Assembly (NCBI GenBank): GCA_029204225.1
Contig: CM055102.1
Span: forward strand, 4,827,520-4,891,519
Length of the DNA stretch: 64,000 bases
Direction of reading: 5' to 3'
Source of the DNA: Diphasiastrum complanatum
Lineage: Eukaryota > Streptophyta > Lycopodiopsida > Lycopodiales > Lycopodiaceae
A model generated the notes under the pieces. The model was not told the origin of the DNA and did not search any database. It saw only the letters and a program-made list of their open reading frames with translations. Position 1 is the stretch's first letter. Each line of letters opens with the position of its first letter. Shown piece by piece: positions 37,801-49,800 of the stretch. The position numbers and the translations under genes were made by a program.

Positions 37801-40800
37801 TTCCAGCTTTGTTAAATACACTCGTTTCTACTATTCCTCCATGGTTTGATGCCCTACCTGCAGCATACCTTACATGTTCTGATTTTCGTGATGTTTATAG
37901 TTCTGCCCCACCTGTTTCGTCCAGTCCTCATCAGGTTTACTCCATTATTGACAATCGTCTTTATCATTATGATTCTCTTTGTATCCCTAGTTCTTTGGGT
38001 ATCCGTTCCCATTTGTTGTCGGATGCTCATTCCTCTCCTGTTGGGGGTCACTTTGGTTTTCAGAAGTCTTATGCTCGTCTCAAAGACCATTTCCATTGGC
38101 CCTCTCTTCGATCTGAGCTTGTTGTACTTATTCGTACCTGCCCTTTTTGTCTTCGTAATAAGTACTCCCATGCTAAATTTGCTGGTTTGCTCCAGAGTTG
38201 GCCTATTCCTCATCGCCAGTGGACTGATATATCTATGGACTTTATCCTGGGCCTTCCCCATACCCAGCATGGTCACGATTCATGTATGGTGGTAGTTGAC
38301 AGGTTCTCGAAACAGGCACATTTTATCCCAGTTCGCAGTACTATCACAGCAGAGCAGTGTGCACGTTTGTTCCTATCAAAGATTTTCCGCCTGCATGGAT
38401 TTCCTCGTACTATCCTTTCTGATCGGGATAGTAAGTTTACATCTATATTCTGGATAGAGCTTATGCGTATTTGGATGTCGGAAGGAGTGTCCTCGCAATC
38501 CCTCACAAACCACCTACAGTTTGCAAGTTGAGGAGGCAGATCCTATGAAGATCGAGGAGTTGGAGCAAGAAGAACCTCAAGGTGCTCCACGGTTGATGAA
38601 TGTATCGATGATGGTTCCTTACCACAGTTGTCGAGAGCGGCGCAACATGGGTATTAGTGTCCTTGCACTTCTTTGATTGTTATGCATGGACAGTTGTGTG
38701 GTAGAGATGTTTTGATTCTATTTGACACTAGGCCCTCACATAACGTCATTAATTCCTCTTTGATTAAACGGTTAAGAGTGAGCACACAACCATCCCTATA
38801 CCAGTACACAGTCGAAAGGGCTGATGGAAAAGGTGCGGAAGTGTGGGATGCCAGGGTTGTGGGTACACCTCTAACCATTAAGAGCTATACTAAGGAGTTA
38901 GATTTTGACATTACCCGTTTGGCTCGCTTTGATGTGGTGCTTGGAATTCGTTGGCATGTGGCTAAAAAACCCTACATCGCTTGGGATACTCATGTGTATG
39001 AGTTCCAGCACGATGGTAGGATTCATTCCCTACGTGGAGAGCCTGATATGCCTGCAGGACCTTTGATCACGGCAACGCAGCTGTGTAAGGTTCACTGTAA
39101 GTGCATGTATGTTTGCTTCTTGTATGATATGTTTGTTTCTGCTAATGAGTCTGATGTATGTCAAGAACAAACTAACCTTACTAAGATCGCCAAATTAGGG
39201 AGGAGTTTCTAGATGTGTTCACGAATGAACTTCCATCTATTTTACCCCCTAAGAGAAATGTGGAGCATAGAATTGAGTTAATTCCTAGATCATCTTCTGT
39301 TAATAGACCACCTTATAGAATGATTTTGAAAGAGGAGGAAGAGGTTAGAAGCATGATTGAGGACTATCTTGCCAAGAAGCAAGTAAGATTTAGCCCTTCC
39401 CCCTTTGCCTCTCATAAAAAAGAAGGATGGGTCTTGGAGAATCTGTGGACTATCGAGGCTTGAACAAGATTACTATTAAGCATCGATATCCTATGCCACG
39501 TATAGATGATCTTTTGGATGCCCTCCATGGTGCTACAGTGTTTAGCAAAATTGATCTGAAGAGTGGTTACCACAAGGTGAGAGTTCAAGAAGAGGATGTG
39601 CATAAGACTGCCTTCCGGACTCGTTTTGGACACTATGAATGTTTAGTTATGCCCTTTGGATTGACTTCCTGGAGTTTTACACCCACTACCTGTGCTAGGT
39701 GGAAGATGGGAGAGTATCTCCATGGATTTTATCACTAACTTGCCTCGTACACAATCACAGCATGATTCTATCTTGGTTATAGTTGACAGACTCACTAAGA
39801 TGGCTCATTTTATTCCAACACGTAACAAGATTGATGCGGCTGGGGTAGCTAATTTGTTTATCGAGCATGTGTTCAGACTTCATGGATTATCGTCATCCAT
39901 AGTGTCTAACAGTTAATTATGGTTTTAGGCCAACTAATCCTGTTATTGTAGGAATTCCTCATAAAGGGCCTAGTGCGACTAATTTCCTAACTCAAATGAA
40001 TGAAATGCTTGAGTTAGCGAAGGTTAATGTTAGGCAAGCGATGGATCGAGCTAAGTCTTACGCTGATCAGCATCGCACACCTAGAGAGTTTTTGGTAGGA
40101 GACATGGTGTTTCTCCAAGTACCCAAGGACTATAAGACCCTTAAGACGGGCAAATGTTACAAGTTGTCCCCCCGTTATTGTGGACCCTGGAAAATTGTTA
40201 AAAGAATCAGTGAGGTCTTATAAGTTAGATTTTCATGTTCCTAGACTGAAACGGGTTTTACATAACGGTGATAACTTGTTGTCTGATGGTTTGTTTGCAT
40301 TCCAGGAGCAGGGAGAAGTGATCCATGGGCCAGCGAGGGTATTGGATAGGCGGGAGAGGCATTTATGCAACCGTCTGATCCGTGAGTAATTGGTCGCTTG
40401 GCATGGCATGCCTCTTTCTGATGCTACCTGGGAGACCACGCACAGTTTGTGTGCACAGTACCCTAGCTTTGTTATCGCAGATCATGTTACTTGAGGGGGG
40501 AAGGGATGTTACAGCTTTTACTCCCTGTCCCGGTTGTTTACTGTTTTTACTTATAGATGTACTTCTTGTAAATACAGAAATGGCTTAGTCACCGGCCTGT
40601 GGTGACATATGTAAATGGCTAAGTCACCGGCCTGTGGTGACACTTTGTAAAAGAAATGTAAATAAAATGGTTATTTGTGTTACTGTGCCTCTGAGTCGCA
40701 TGCTGAGTCATTAATAATATGCACCCAACGGGGTTGGCTCAGTTGGTTGGCTTGGCATCCAAAGTTTCTTTGGTCCCAGGTTCGAGCCTCCCCTTGGAAA

Positions 40801-43800
40801 CCAAGAAGCATTAATAATATGCATGAGGTATTCTCACCTTAACACTACTTATATTTTCAAGCGTATAGTCTCAGCCTTAGCTTCCATATGATTCTAAATA
40901 ATTATTTAAGTCATGCGAATCCTATCCATGGTGTGCATTCCAGTCTAGCCTCTAATCGTATACATGTCATTATATTGATTGCAATTTTTCAAATCTTTGG
41001 CAAAGCTTATCAAGATTGTCATACACCATGGCAAGGTTTATCAATGTCGTCATACCCAGTGGCAAGGGTTTCAAGGCAATCAAACCCCAACTGAAGCATC
41101 AAAGGGGGATGATCAGCCCTCGATAGGATCCCCTCAAAATCTTGCAATCACTTAAACCATTTTCTTCAGTCTTTTAGTCACTAGGGGCTGTTCTCTTATC
41201 GTGGTGATGGGGACCGTTCTTTTATGAGTTCCCAAACTCAAGCTGTTGTTCTTGGAAATGGCAACTTTTCTCATGCACTGATGTAGGTAAATGATCATGG
41301 TTAAGTCTTAAATCTTTAATCTATTCTTGCATGTATCCTCGGAATACATCTTCACATGTACTTGCACATGCCAAGCCACATTATAGTATCTTTAAATTTC
41401 ACATAAATATTCAAACAGAAAAACGATCATTAGTGAGCCAAAAGAAAGAAAGATATTTATTCATGTAAGGCTATGCCTTAAAACTTGATAAAAGCCAAAA
41501 AATCAAGCTTGTTGGAACTGTGCAAAATATGTTTAAGAACAAACTGATGTGTAAGGAAACTTTTCACCATCAAAAGAGAACCTTGTCAACATCTAAGTAA
41601 TCAAAGGTTTCACGAAGACTTCGCTCTTTCAATCGTTGGAGTAGTTGCTCAGACTTTGGTCCAACATAGTGACCATTTGCAAGTTCCATTCTTTGCTGCT
41701 TGTCTCGTTCCTCAAGCAAATGCTTTTTGTTATCTAAAGCATGCTTCATTTGGTATAAGAATTCTCCAATAGGCAATGACTTTGTATTTCTCTGAAAAAT
41801 AAAAGACAGGTGTTATCTGCAACATTTAGAATTCCTCATTCTTTCAACAAGAAACTCAATAGTGGCCATTTACCAGATTTCCTGGAATAATCAAAAGTAC
41901 CATATCCAGAATTTCATCCAAAAACGCAAGACTTCTTACCTTGAATTGAGGCTCTCGACCTGTCATTGGTTTGAAAAGAATCTGGCCAGTTGTGGCATCA
42001 ACAGGTTTGTTTCTACTTTTCTGTAACTTCAGCTTCTTTTCTGATAACTTCTCAGCATAGAGAACCAGCCTATCAAACACTGTCCTTCCAGAATACTGGT
42101 CCTCCATATCTACTCTCATTAACTGATGTTGTTTGTTGATGATAGGCCTAAATGTGACACTTTACAAAGCCATCATATACGACCAGAAGTCAGCAATCCT
42201 TAAAAAGCAATCACTGGAGAAAACTTTCAATGGAAGCCCACCTTATTCATTATAGAATTGCAGCTAATATAGTGATTGAATCATCAAAATACAAGAGAAC
42301 AACTCGCAGAAAACCAGAATTATTTGAATTTGCTCTGTAGTAAACTAGCTAATATTGGAAATTCAATTACAGCAAAAACACCGCCATGCCTTACCCTTCT
42401 GGATACCACTGAGCATATTCTGCTTGACGTCTGCGACGATTCTCAGCATCCTCAAAAAGTTGTTCAAACCTAGAAATTTTATGGTGATTGTTATTCATCT
42501 CTCTTCCTTCAGAGCAATTTTCCCAATGGTGATTGATTCGAGGTTTGAAAGTGCACTCCATCAGTGTTGCCTCCCATAGCTGTATGACGTTTACAACCTT
42601 AATGAAGGAACTGGATGGATTTCAATAGTAGAATACAATATACACAGCAGATCAGTAAAACTATCCTTCTGTAATTTCAAGAAACCCTTCAATTCAATAA
42701 TTGCTAACATTTTAATGTACGGAAGGGAAACCTCAGATCGTAGCTCTTGTAGATGGTCCTTCCTTGGCTGCTGATGCCAGAGCCTTTCCCAAACTTCACC
42801 ATCTTGCCGCCTCAGTTGACTTGCCAGCTTGCTTCATCGAACATGCCAATGCCAGATGACCCAATCAACAAACCACTCGAAGCAACAAATGAAACTTGGA
42901 AACTGCAAAAAAACATATGCAAAACAAAAACTGCACACCCATGCCCAAGCAACCATTTTGTATATGAAGTTGACCGCCCCATTGTTCCCACCACTTGGCA
43001 TTCCTACAGATTTTTACTCCAAAAGAATGTGTGAAATATATCAAATACAAACACTTCCACAATTCACAAACAAGTGCTGGTCTGGTATCAGAGACACACT
43101 AAAAACAAAAAGATTTCTAATCATAGAAGAAAGTCAATGCGTTCCTACAGTGATTTCTTTATTCTCACTATCCTTTTCAGGAACCTTACCAAGCTTGCCT
43201 GTTGCTCTGATCATTTCCACTAATGAACTCGATTTAGATTTGACACCTTGTTTAGGCCAACAGAAAAAGTTAACAATCTAGTAAGAAAATGAAAGTTTAA
43301 GTCAACTTTGAAGTCTGAAAATTGGCAGTCATTTGCCACCAACCTATTACAATGCAAAAGTCTAATCAAATATAGCGCAGAGTCTATTAAATATTGACAT
43401 AAAAGCTAACTGCAAAACATAAATTAGCAGTAAAAATTTGGTGAAGCCTTTCTTTAGAGCAAGGACCTGATTCTGGGTTTTGATGTTACATGCTCCAGCT
43501 CTTTCAACTCATCCTCTTGCCTCTTTTTCTGGATAAGTTTCTTCTTTTCCTCTTCTTTGCTTAATCCTTCTTGATAAAGCAGTTCGCCATAATTCTTAAA
43601 CTGTTTTGCTGCACTTTCTCGTTTCTTCATTATTCTCCGTGTTTTCTAATCATGGATAGAAAAGCTTATTCTACAGGGTAGAACTGACAACATCAACAAA
43701 CCTCACTCATTTATTACACCAAAGGGTTTTAGACAGAAGATAACAGAATTTATTTAAGCTCAACATTTATGGCCATGCTGATGGTGTTCCTATCCTCAGG

Positions 43801-46800
43801 ATCTTGCTAAAGCTCACAAGATTAAAGTACAGCAGTCTAAAGATGGAAGCTACTCTTTCAAAGGGGGATACATATTTGATTGTTGGCATAAACAAAAGCA
43901 TTCTCACTGATTGGTCAACTCTATGTTCCCTTTTTTTTATTGATCTCCCAACTAAAACCAGTACCACCTATTTACAGTTACATTTTATCGTACTTCCAGC
44001 TTCACATGCAAAATAGTCAGCTTTGAATGTAACAAGTGAAAAATATGCCTCACTAAACGCCATCAACAAGGGCTGGACACCATACCAGGATAATAGGAGA
44101 ATAATAGGCTCAACATGGAAGAAAGAGGGACCCTCAAATGTTGTTCTGCTATGTTGGACAGTGACCAAAATATATGTAATATCTTGTAGCTGTCCACACC
44201 ACTGCCTTGACAGTACTGTCCAACATAAAGGAAAGAATGACATTTCAGAGTCCCTCTTTCTTCCATGTTGGGCCTATTATTCTCCAATAGTACTGCAGCA
44301 GTTTTGTAGAGCACACTCAAAGCTGACTACCACGCATATGAAGCTGGAAACTACAACAAAAATTCTCCTTTCAGTGACAGTAATCTCAGTTCTCATTGTT
44401 ACATCCAATTCTCCAGCACTAGTTGCTTTTCATGTTAATACTCCTATTGTTATTGGCATGTTATCATGCATAAGCACATCTTTATGCACCATGGGTCTGT
44501 TAGAAAACCTTCGTTGAAGCGAGACTGTACACGATCTACCTTGTTAGAAAACCAACTTCTTCATACAACCAACCACGATAAGATCCCTATTGTCGTGAAG
44601 AGAATATGAGTGATAAGATGAACTCCAACTATGTCCCACACCATTGCGGTAGAACATGCTCCATTATATGCAATTGTATGTAGAATGAAATTAGATTCAT
44701 CTACCAAAATACATCAGGAATAGTTACCGCCTACTCAAAATAGGCTAACCCTATACATGTGTCCCAATCAAACTTTGACCTTAGTCTAACTAAACGTATG
44801 CCTAAGTCTAAGTTCTGACTTAGTCTATCACTACCATAAATAGGCCCATAGTCGTAGCACGCACACTTGGCTAATTAAACATTTAGAGTTAATAATACAT
44901 ATCACTTTTAACCCTCCTCCTTAATGCTTATGTTGTTAATAGCATCTATGCATAACATAAGTATGCATGTGTATCCTCCATGACCATATGCTCCTAATGT
45001 CATGAATATATAATAAAGATTCTTAATTTTGGTGTAAGAACCATGATCATATGATCCCAATATCTTCATGTAGAGCTCATTTGTATGTCGCCTCTTTCTG
45101 CTTCATATAAGTTTCCAAGGCCTCACTTTTGCCTTCATGTTCGTCAATTCATATTTGTGAATTCCATGAGTGTAGCATATCCATTGATTCTTTGGCCCTT
45201 GGATAGTTTGACTCCCGCTGAATCAAATAATGTGAACATGTGATAACCTTTGTTGTAACTTTGAGAGCTTTGTTGCTTGAAGATTGACTCCCTTGGTACC
45301 TTTGAACATCTTCCAAGTAGAGATCTCACCAACATCCATAATGAAAATGTGAGCCTCTTTGATTACCTTAGCAACATGCATATAACTAGCCAACTTGCTT
45401 GTACCATGTAATGATCTTCTACTTCACCTGTAGATGTTATTTCCAATTGGTTCTTGTTGGATTTATTCCTCTACTCTCCTAAATCCCATGTTAATTTATT
45501 TCCATTCATATTGCTGCAGTTTTACACGCATTGTCGCACAGTTTGCAGAAATACTCTATTATCAAAGACAGGCAAGAGAGAGTGGCAGTCCAACTTGTCA
45601 AAGTTACCGTCAGAGTTGGCCGATTTGTCGAGGAAGCCCGACTTGGCCGACTTATCGGGGAGTCCGAGTTGTCGACTCGAGGACCGTCAAACAACTATCT
45701 TGACTTTATTGACTATCGGCTGACACACTCCACTCCGAATAGTTGAAGCCTTCTCACGCCCACTTCCTGTACTGTGCAACTACTTGGACAATGACAGTAG
45801 CAGCCACGATCTACTCTAGACGGTGCAACGGCTCCACGCCACCTTCTTGTACATACATCCTCTCTTTTGTGTTCGCCTATTGTTGTAGTAGTGCACGCAC
45901 CGAGGGAATCAGTTGACCACCGCTTTCGTGTAGTAGTAGGATCGTTCCGATCCAATTGTTCAACCCATCCATCCATCCACATATTTCCCCGACATGGTAT
46001 CAGAGCAGTAATTACTACTCTCTGATTCTTTTATCTGATACGAACATGTTATCAGAGCTATTTTCATAGCTTGATAAGCTTCCCATAGAACTTGGTTCTA
46101 TCACCAAATAGAATAATCGTTTTCTTGTTCTGTAAATTGCATTACATTTTCATTTTTAAGTCATTGATAGTAATCACTATCACTTAGACTAACTTCCACA
46201 TGGATTCCCAAGGAAAAGCCAGTCCCATCGTGGACAAGCTTGATGGATCCAATTACCATCTGTGGAAATTTAAGATGAAAACTGTGCTAATGGCTAAGGA
46301 ATTGCATGATGTTGTCACAGGTCCAGAGGCAAGACCCGATGCAGACGACGGTGCAATCTCCCGATGGAAGCTAAAGGATGGCAAGGCCTTCACACTAATC
46401 ATCCTCAACATCTCAAACACACAAATCGCCCATATTCTGAAGCTTAGACCTCCAAGGAAGTCTGGGACATCTTGAGCACCTTGTCGAAGTGCACGACATA
46501 GCTTCCAAGCTACATTTCAGGAGAAAATTCTTCTCCCTCAAGATGACAAACAGTGATTCCCTACATAATCAAATCAACCAGTTCAAGAACCTACTAATCT
46601 GACATAGACGATCAAGACGCAGTAATGACACTGCTTTCAAGCTTGCCAATATCGTATGATAACTGGGTGATGATGATCACTACACACCCAGAGCTAACTC
46701 TATCACGAGTCATTACGATGTTGCTGCAGGAAGAGACAAGAAGGAACGAACCCTCTAGTTCCTCTCTTGTCGACTCTCACGCTTTATACACCAACAAGAA

Positions 46801-49800
46801 TTCGAGCAGGCAGAAGAGGAGAGGCTCAAAGCCACAGAAGCCGACACAGAATCATGTAGAAAAAGAAACTGGTAAAAAGATCAAAGCCCTGAGGTCCGAC
46901 AAGGAGAGTATATCTCTACCAAATTCGTATTGCCAAAGCCAAGGCATTAAACAGTAGTTCATCACTCCCTATTCACCTCAGTCCAACGGCTTAGCCGAGA
47001 GGAAGAATCGTACCCTGGTTGATTCAGCCAAATGCATGCTGGCACACGCATCATTGACAAAGAGTTTCTAGGCTGAAGTTGTCTCCACTGCTGCTTACAT
47101 CTAGAACAAATGTTCCACCAAGGCCCTCTCAGGTAAAACACCCCATGAGGTTTGGACAGGATCTAAGCCTTCTGATTTGTAGCCAGCTTGCTAACAACAT
47201 CTTCCAACTCACACAAGAGCAACAATCTTCACTTTCAACCTTGTAAAACAAACCTACTACTTGGAAATGTAGCAATTGCTTCCTAGGAATCCGAGCTTTC
47301 GAGCTTCCTTGCACGTGTAGCACAACTTCCAATCTGCAACAATTTATCAATAGCAATCTGCAGCAATAAATCTTAGTTTGACTACATGTGATGATTTGCA
47401 GTTGTGCTTGGTATATGTAGAGCTCCAACTTGTGCTGCTGCAAACTCGCTATCCTACAAAACTCATGTGACTTCCAAACTTGCATGCAAAACATCCAGAA
47501 CATGATCAGCATGAACATGATCATAGCTTTAGGCAACTCGTCCCTTCCGCTAGATCTGATCCTTGTAGGCTGTAGCGATGGATCAGACCTAATCTCTCTC
47601 TTGTGGATCCTATCTCCACCTTACATGCTAAGTCGTCCTTTTCTACCTACACTGACCTTGGTCCTTGCAGTGCGCTGAACTTACTTTCATTAGCATGCAT
47701 GGATTTTGCAGCCATGTTCTTCTGGCCACCCACCTTCGTAAATCCAATCCATATTTTCTTCAGTTGGTTCACCACTAAAAAAACCACCTTCATTTGGTCC
47801 TCTAACAACCAAATTGTCCTTGATAACCTTAAAACCATACTCAATACTTGTTCTAAACTTTCCTGATTTTGACAAAAATTATGTTGTTGAAACAGATGCC
47901 AAAGTCATTGGCTTAGGGGCTATCCTCCTTTATTCCCAAGGAAGACATTGTATGACTCATAAGAAGAAGTTTTAGCTATTATTTGTGCCCTTCAAAAAAT
48001 GATTTAATACTTGCATTATATCGTCACCTTTTAGTGCTTTTTTTTTCATTTCAGTTTATTACTGATGTATCAAGAAAGACATTAGCAACCATTGGTTTCA
48101 TTGACTCCAATTTCTCCGGCTTTTCCATTTTGACATCCACTACCAACCTAAAAAAAGCAACATCACGACTAACGCTTTATCCCATCCACATGTATATACT
48201 TTGCATGAATATTGTCATCCCTCACTGGCTTGATACTCGTTCGACCACTAACAATCAGTGCCCAGATTTGCAGGACATACACCTCAGCAACACCACACCA
48301 AGTTTACTGTATTCAAGTAATATTGTGATTTATGTTCATTCACAGATTTATATTCAGCCTATTGTTGATTGTATGGAGTTCTTAGTTGGAGATTAATTTA
48401 TAATCTACAGTATGATGACCCTTGTGATGATATTATGAATTTTTGGATTTTGAATCTGATGCATTATAACAAGCTTTTCCAATGCTAGATGCAATTGAAC
48501 GACAAATCTAACTACAAACCTTCAATTCTTTGTGGTATATATATATCAATGTTATATCTAGGACATAGTTGCACTCACGACTTCAATTGCGATCCGAATC
48601 GGCAATTCGCTATTGCGATTTACCAAAAAAGAAAATGCAATATGGGTATTAGTAGAAAGAGAGAAAATAGAGAATCGTGATTAAGTGGGTTTCCAATAGT
48701 TTCAGGACCAGTTAGGTGAGATCTCATTTATATAAAATGAACCACATACACCATAAACTTGTCCCAGCTGGCATCAACTTGCGTAAACCTAAATGCAAAA
48801 GTCATGATCCAATTGACATCAAAACCTAATGTGTACTGCACCATACACACCGAACATCAGTGAACCATAACGAGCACTATTGAACCATATCAAACCCTAC
48901 TAAACCACAGCAAACGTACTGAACCATATTAAACCCTTTTGACCGTAGCAAATGCTTGCTTTGGAGTGACAGAGATGGTTGCATAACTCCAATTTATTTT
49001 GTACAGAAGCGAAATATTTAAGGAGAAGTAAAAAGAAAAAAATATGATAATTTGGCGGCTGGCCATTCGCTGCAACGAATCGCAATTCGCGAATCGTCAA
49101 ACCAATGAATCACGATTCGCTGCAACTATGATCTAGGATAAGCAATGTAAAGAGAAGACGTGCAAACTCCCTGTGGAGTCCAACCACAAGATCTTAGGCT
49201 ATCAACTTTGTCATGCATCGCGTGGATCTTATGCTACGACAAATATTAATTTCATCATTGTCAAAGAGTAGGTGTAGGTCACATGCACAAACACACATCC
49301 TCATAAGCTTTCATACAATTGTACAAAGATCAACGTACGTAGTTTCTATCATTTCTCTGAAGGTATAGGACAGACTCAGTCATGACCAAGGCTTATGCTA
49401 TTAACATATTGAATACAGGTCTAAAGAACGTGACCTATGTCAATTGAAATTTTGCATTTAAGATCTCAACACTCAAACTGAATTCTACTCAAATTGATAC
49501 AAAAGTATCTAGATTAGTAGATTTATGTGTTACTAAGTCACAAGCCTTCGAATACAAATGAAAAGGTAGCACTTGAGTGGCAACATTTACATGAATAACT
49601 ATTATCAGGCAAATAAAGAACTAGGCTCCTCTCTATGAAGAAGAACCTTAAGAATCAAGACATTGCACAACGTAGAGACTGCTTCTTTTTATAAGCTCAA
49701 TCATCACAAACTGCACTTATTCATGAAACATTTGTTATTGTCAAGACACAAACCTTTGAAACGACTGGCTTATTGCTTTTAATTTTTTCCATGTACAACT

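Larger units (their letters stand above)
33665..38478 (+). mobile_element. Gypsy-2: Ty3/gypsy element lacking its 3' end
   Basis: 5' LTR 33665-34112, PBS TGGTATCAGAGC at 34113-34124 touching the LTR, a leader rich in CCCAGCGC words, gag from 34741, and pol through RT and RNase H into the integrase core. Sequence stops in the integrase at LMRIW-DV (about 38478) and joins Gypsy-5. The integrase C-terminus, chromodomain and 3' LTR are missing. It is the same family as Gypsy-1, in the opposite orientation. Confidence 0.88.
32915..40840 (+). mobile_element. Gypsy-5: Ty3/gypsy chromovirus split by Gypsy-2
   Basis: Gag is at 32915-33660. The element resumes at about 38479 with protease, part of RT, part of integrase, chromodomain, purine tract (GGGGGGAAGGGA) and a 3' LTR starting TGTTACAGC at about 40508. 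Neither a 5' LTR nor a PBS could be identified upstream of gag. The right end is a guess: a TAACA near 40840 fits TGTTA at the start. A SINE is inserted in the 3' LTR region. Confidence 0.65.
10178..41581 (-). other. Intron 11 of the host gene, 31.4 kb
   Basis: Donor AAG/GTTCTC at 41581, acceptor CCGCAG at 10178. Both neighbouring exons are phase 0 at this junction, and joining them restores an EF-hand loop. It is inferred to be one intron because no exon-like frame of this gene was found between them. Nearly all its length is retrotransposon sequence in both orientations, with insertions inside insertions. Confidence 0.8.

Noticed and set aside
40724-40808. A functional tRNA gene
   Set aside because: A and B boxes are present, but the anticodon arm and acceptor stem do not form a standard cloverleaf. 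The flanking duplications and a second copy identify it as a SINE.
42812-42994. Exon 8 extended upstream after the strong TTTTTTTGCAG acceptor near 42900
   Set aside because: All three frames from that acceptor meet a stop before the conserved [12 protein letters not shown] segment, so a later acceptor must be used.
44023-44517. 164-codon plus ORF in intron 5
   Set aside because: It runs through the foldback at 44096-44285, lacks family motifs, and is opposite to the spliced gene.
47129-47875. Minus-strand ORFs near the Gypsy RNase H scrap
   Set aside because: The plus strand of the same region gives a clear gypsy RT/RNase H match, so these are antisense shadows.
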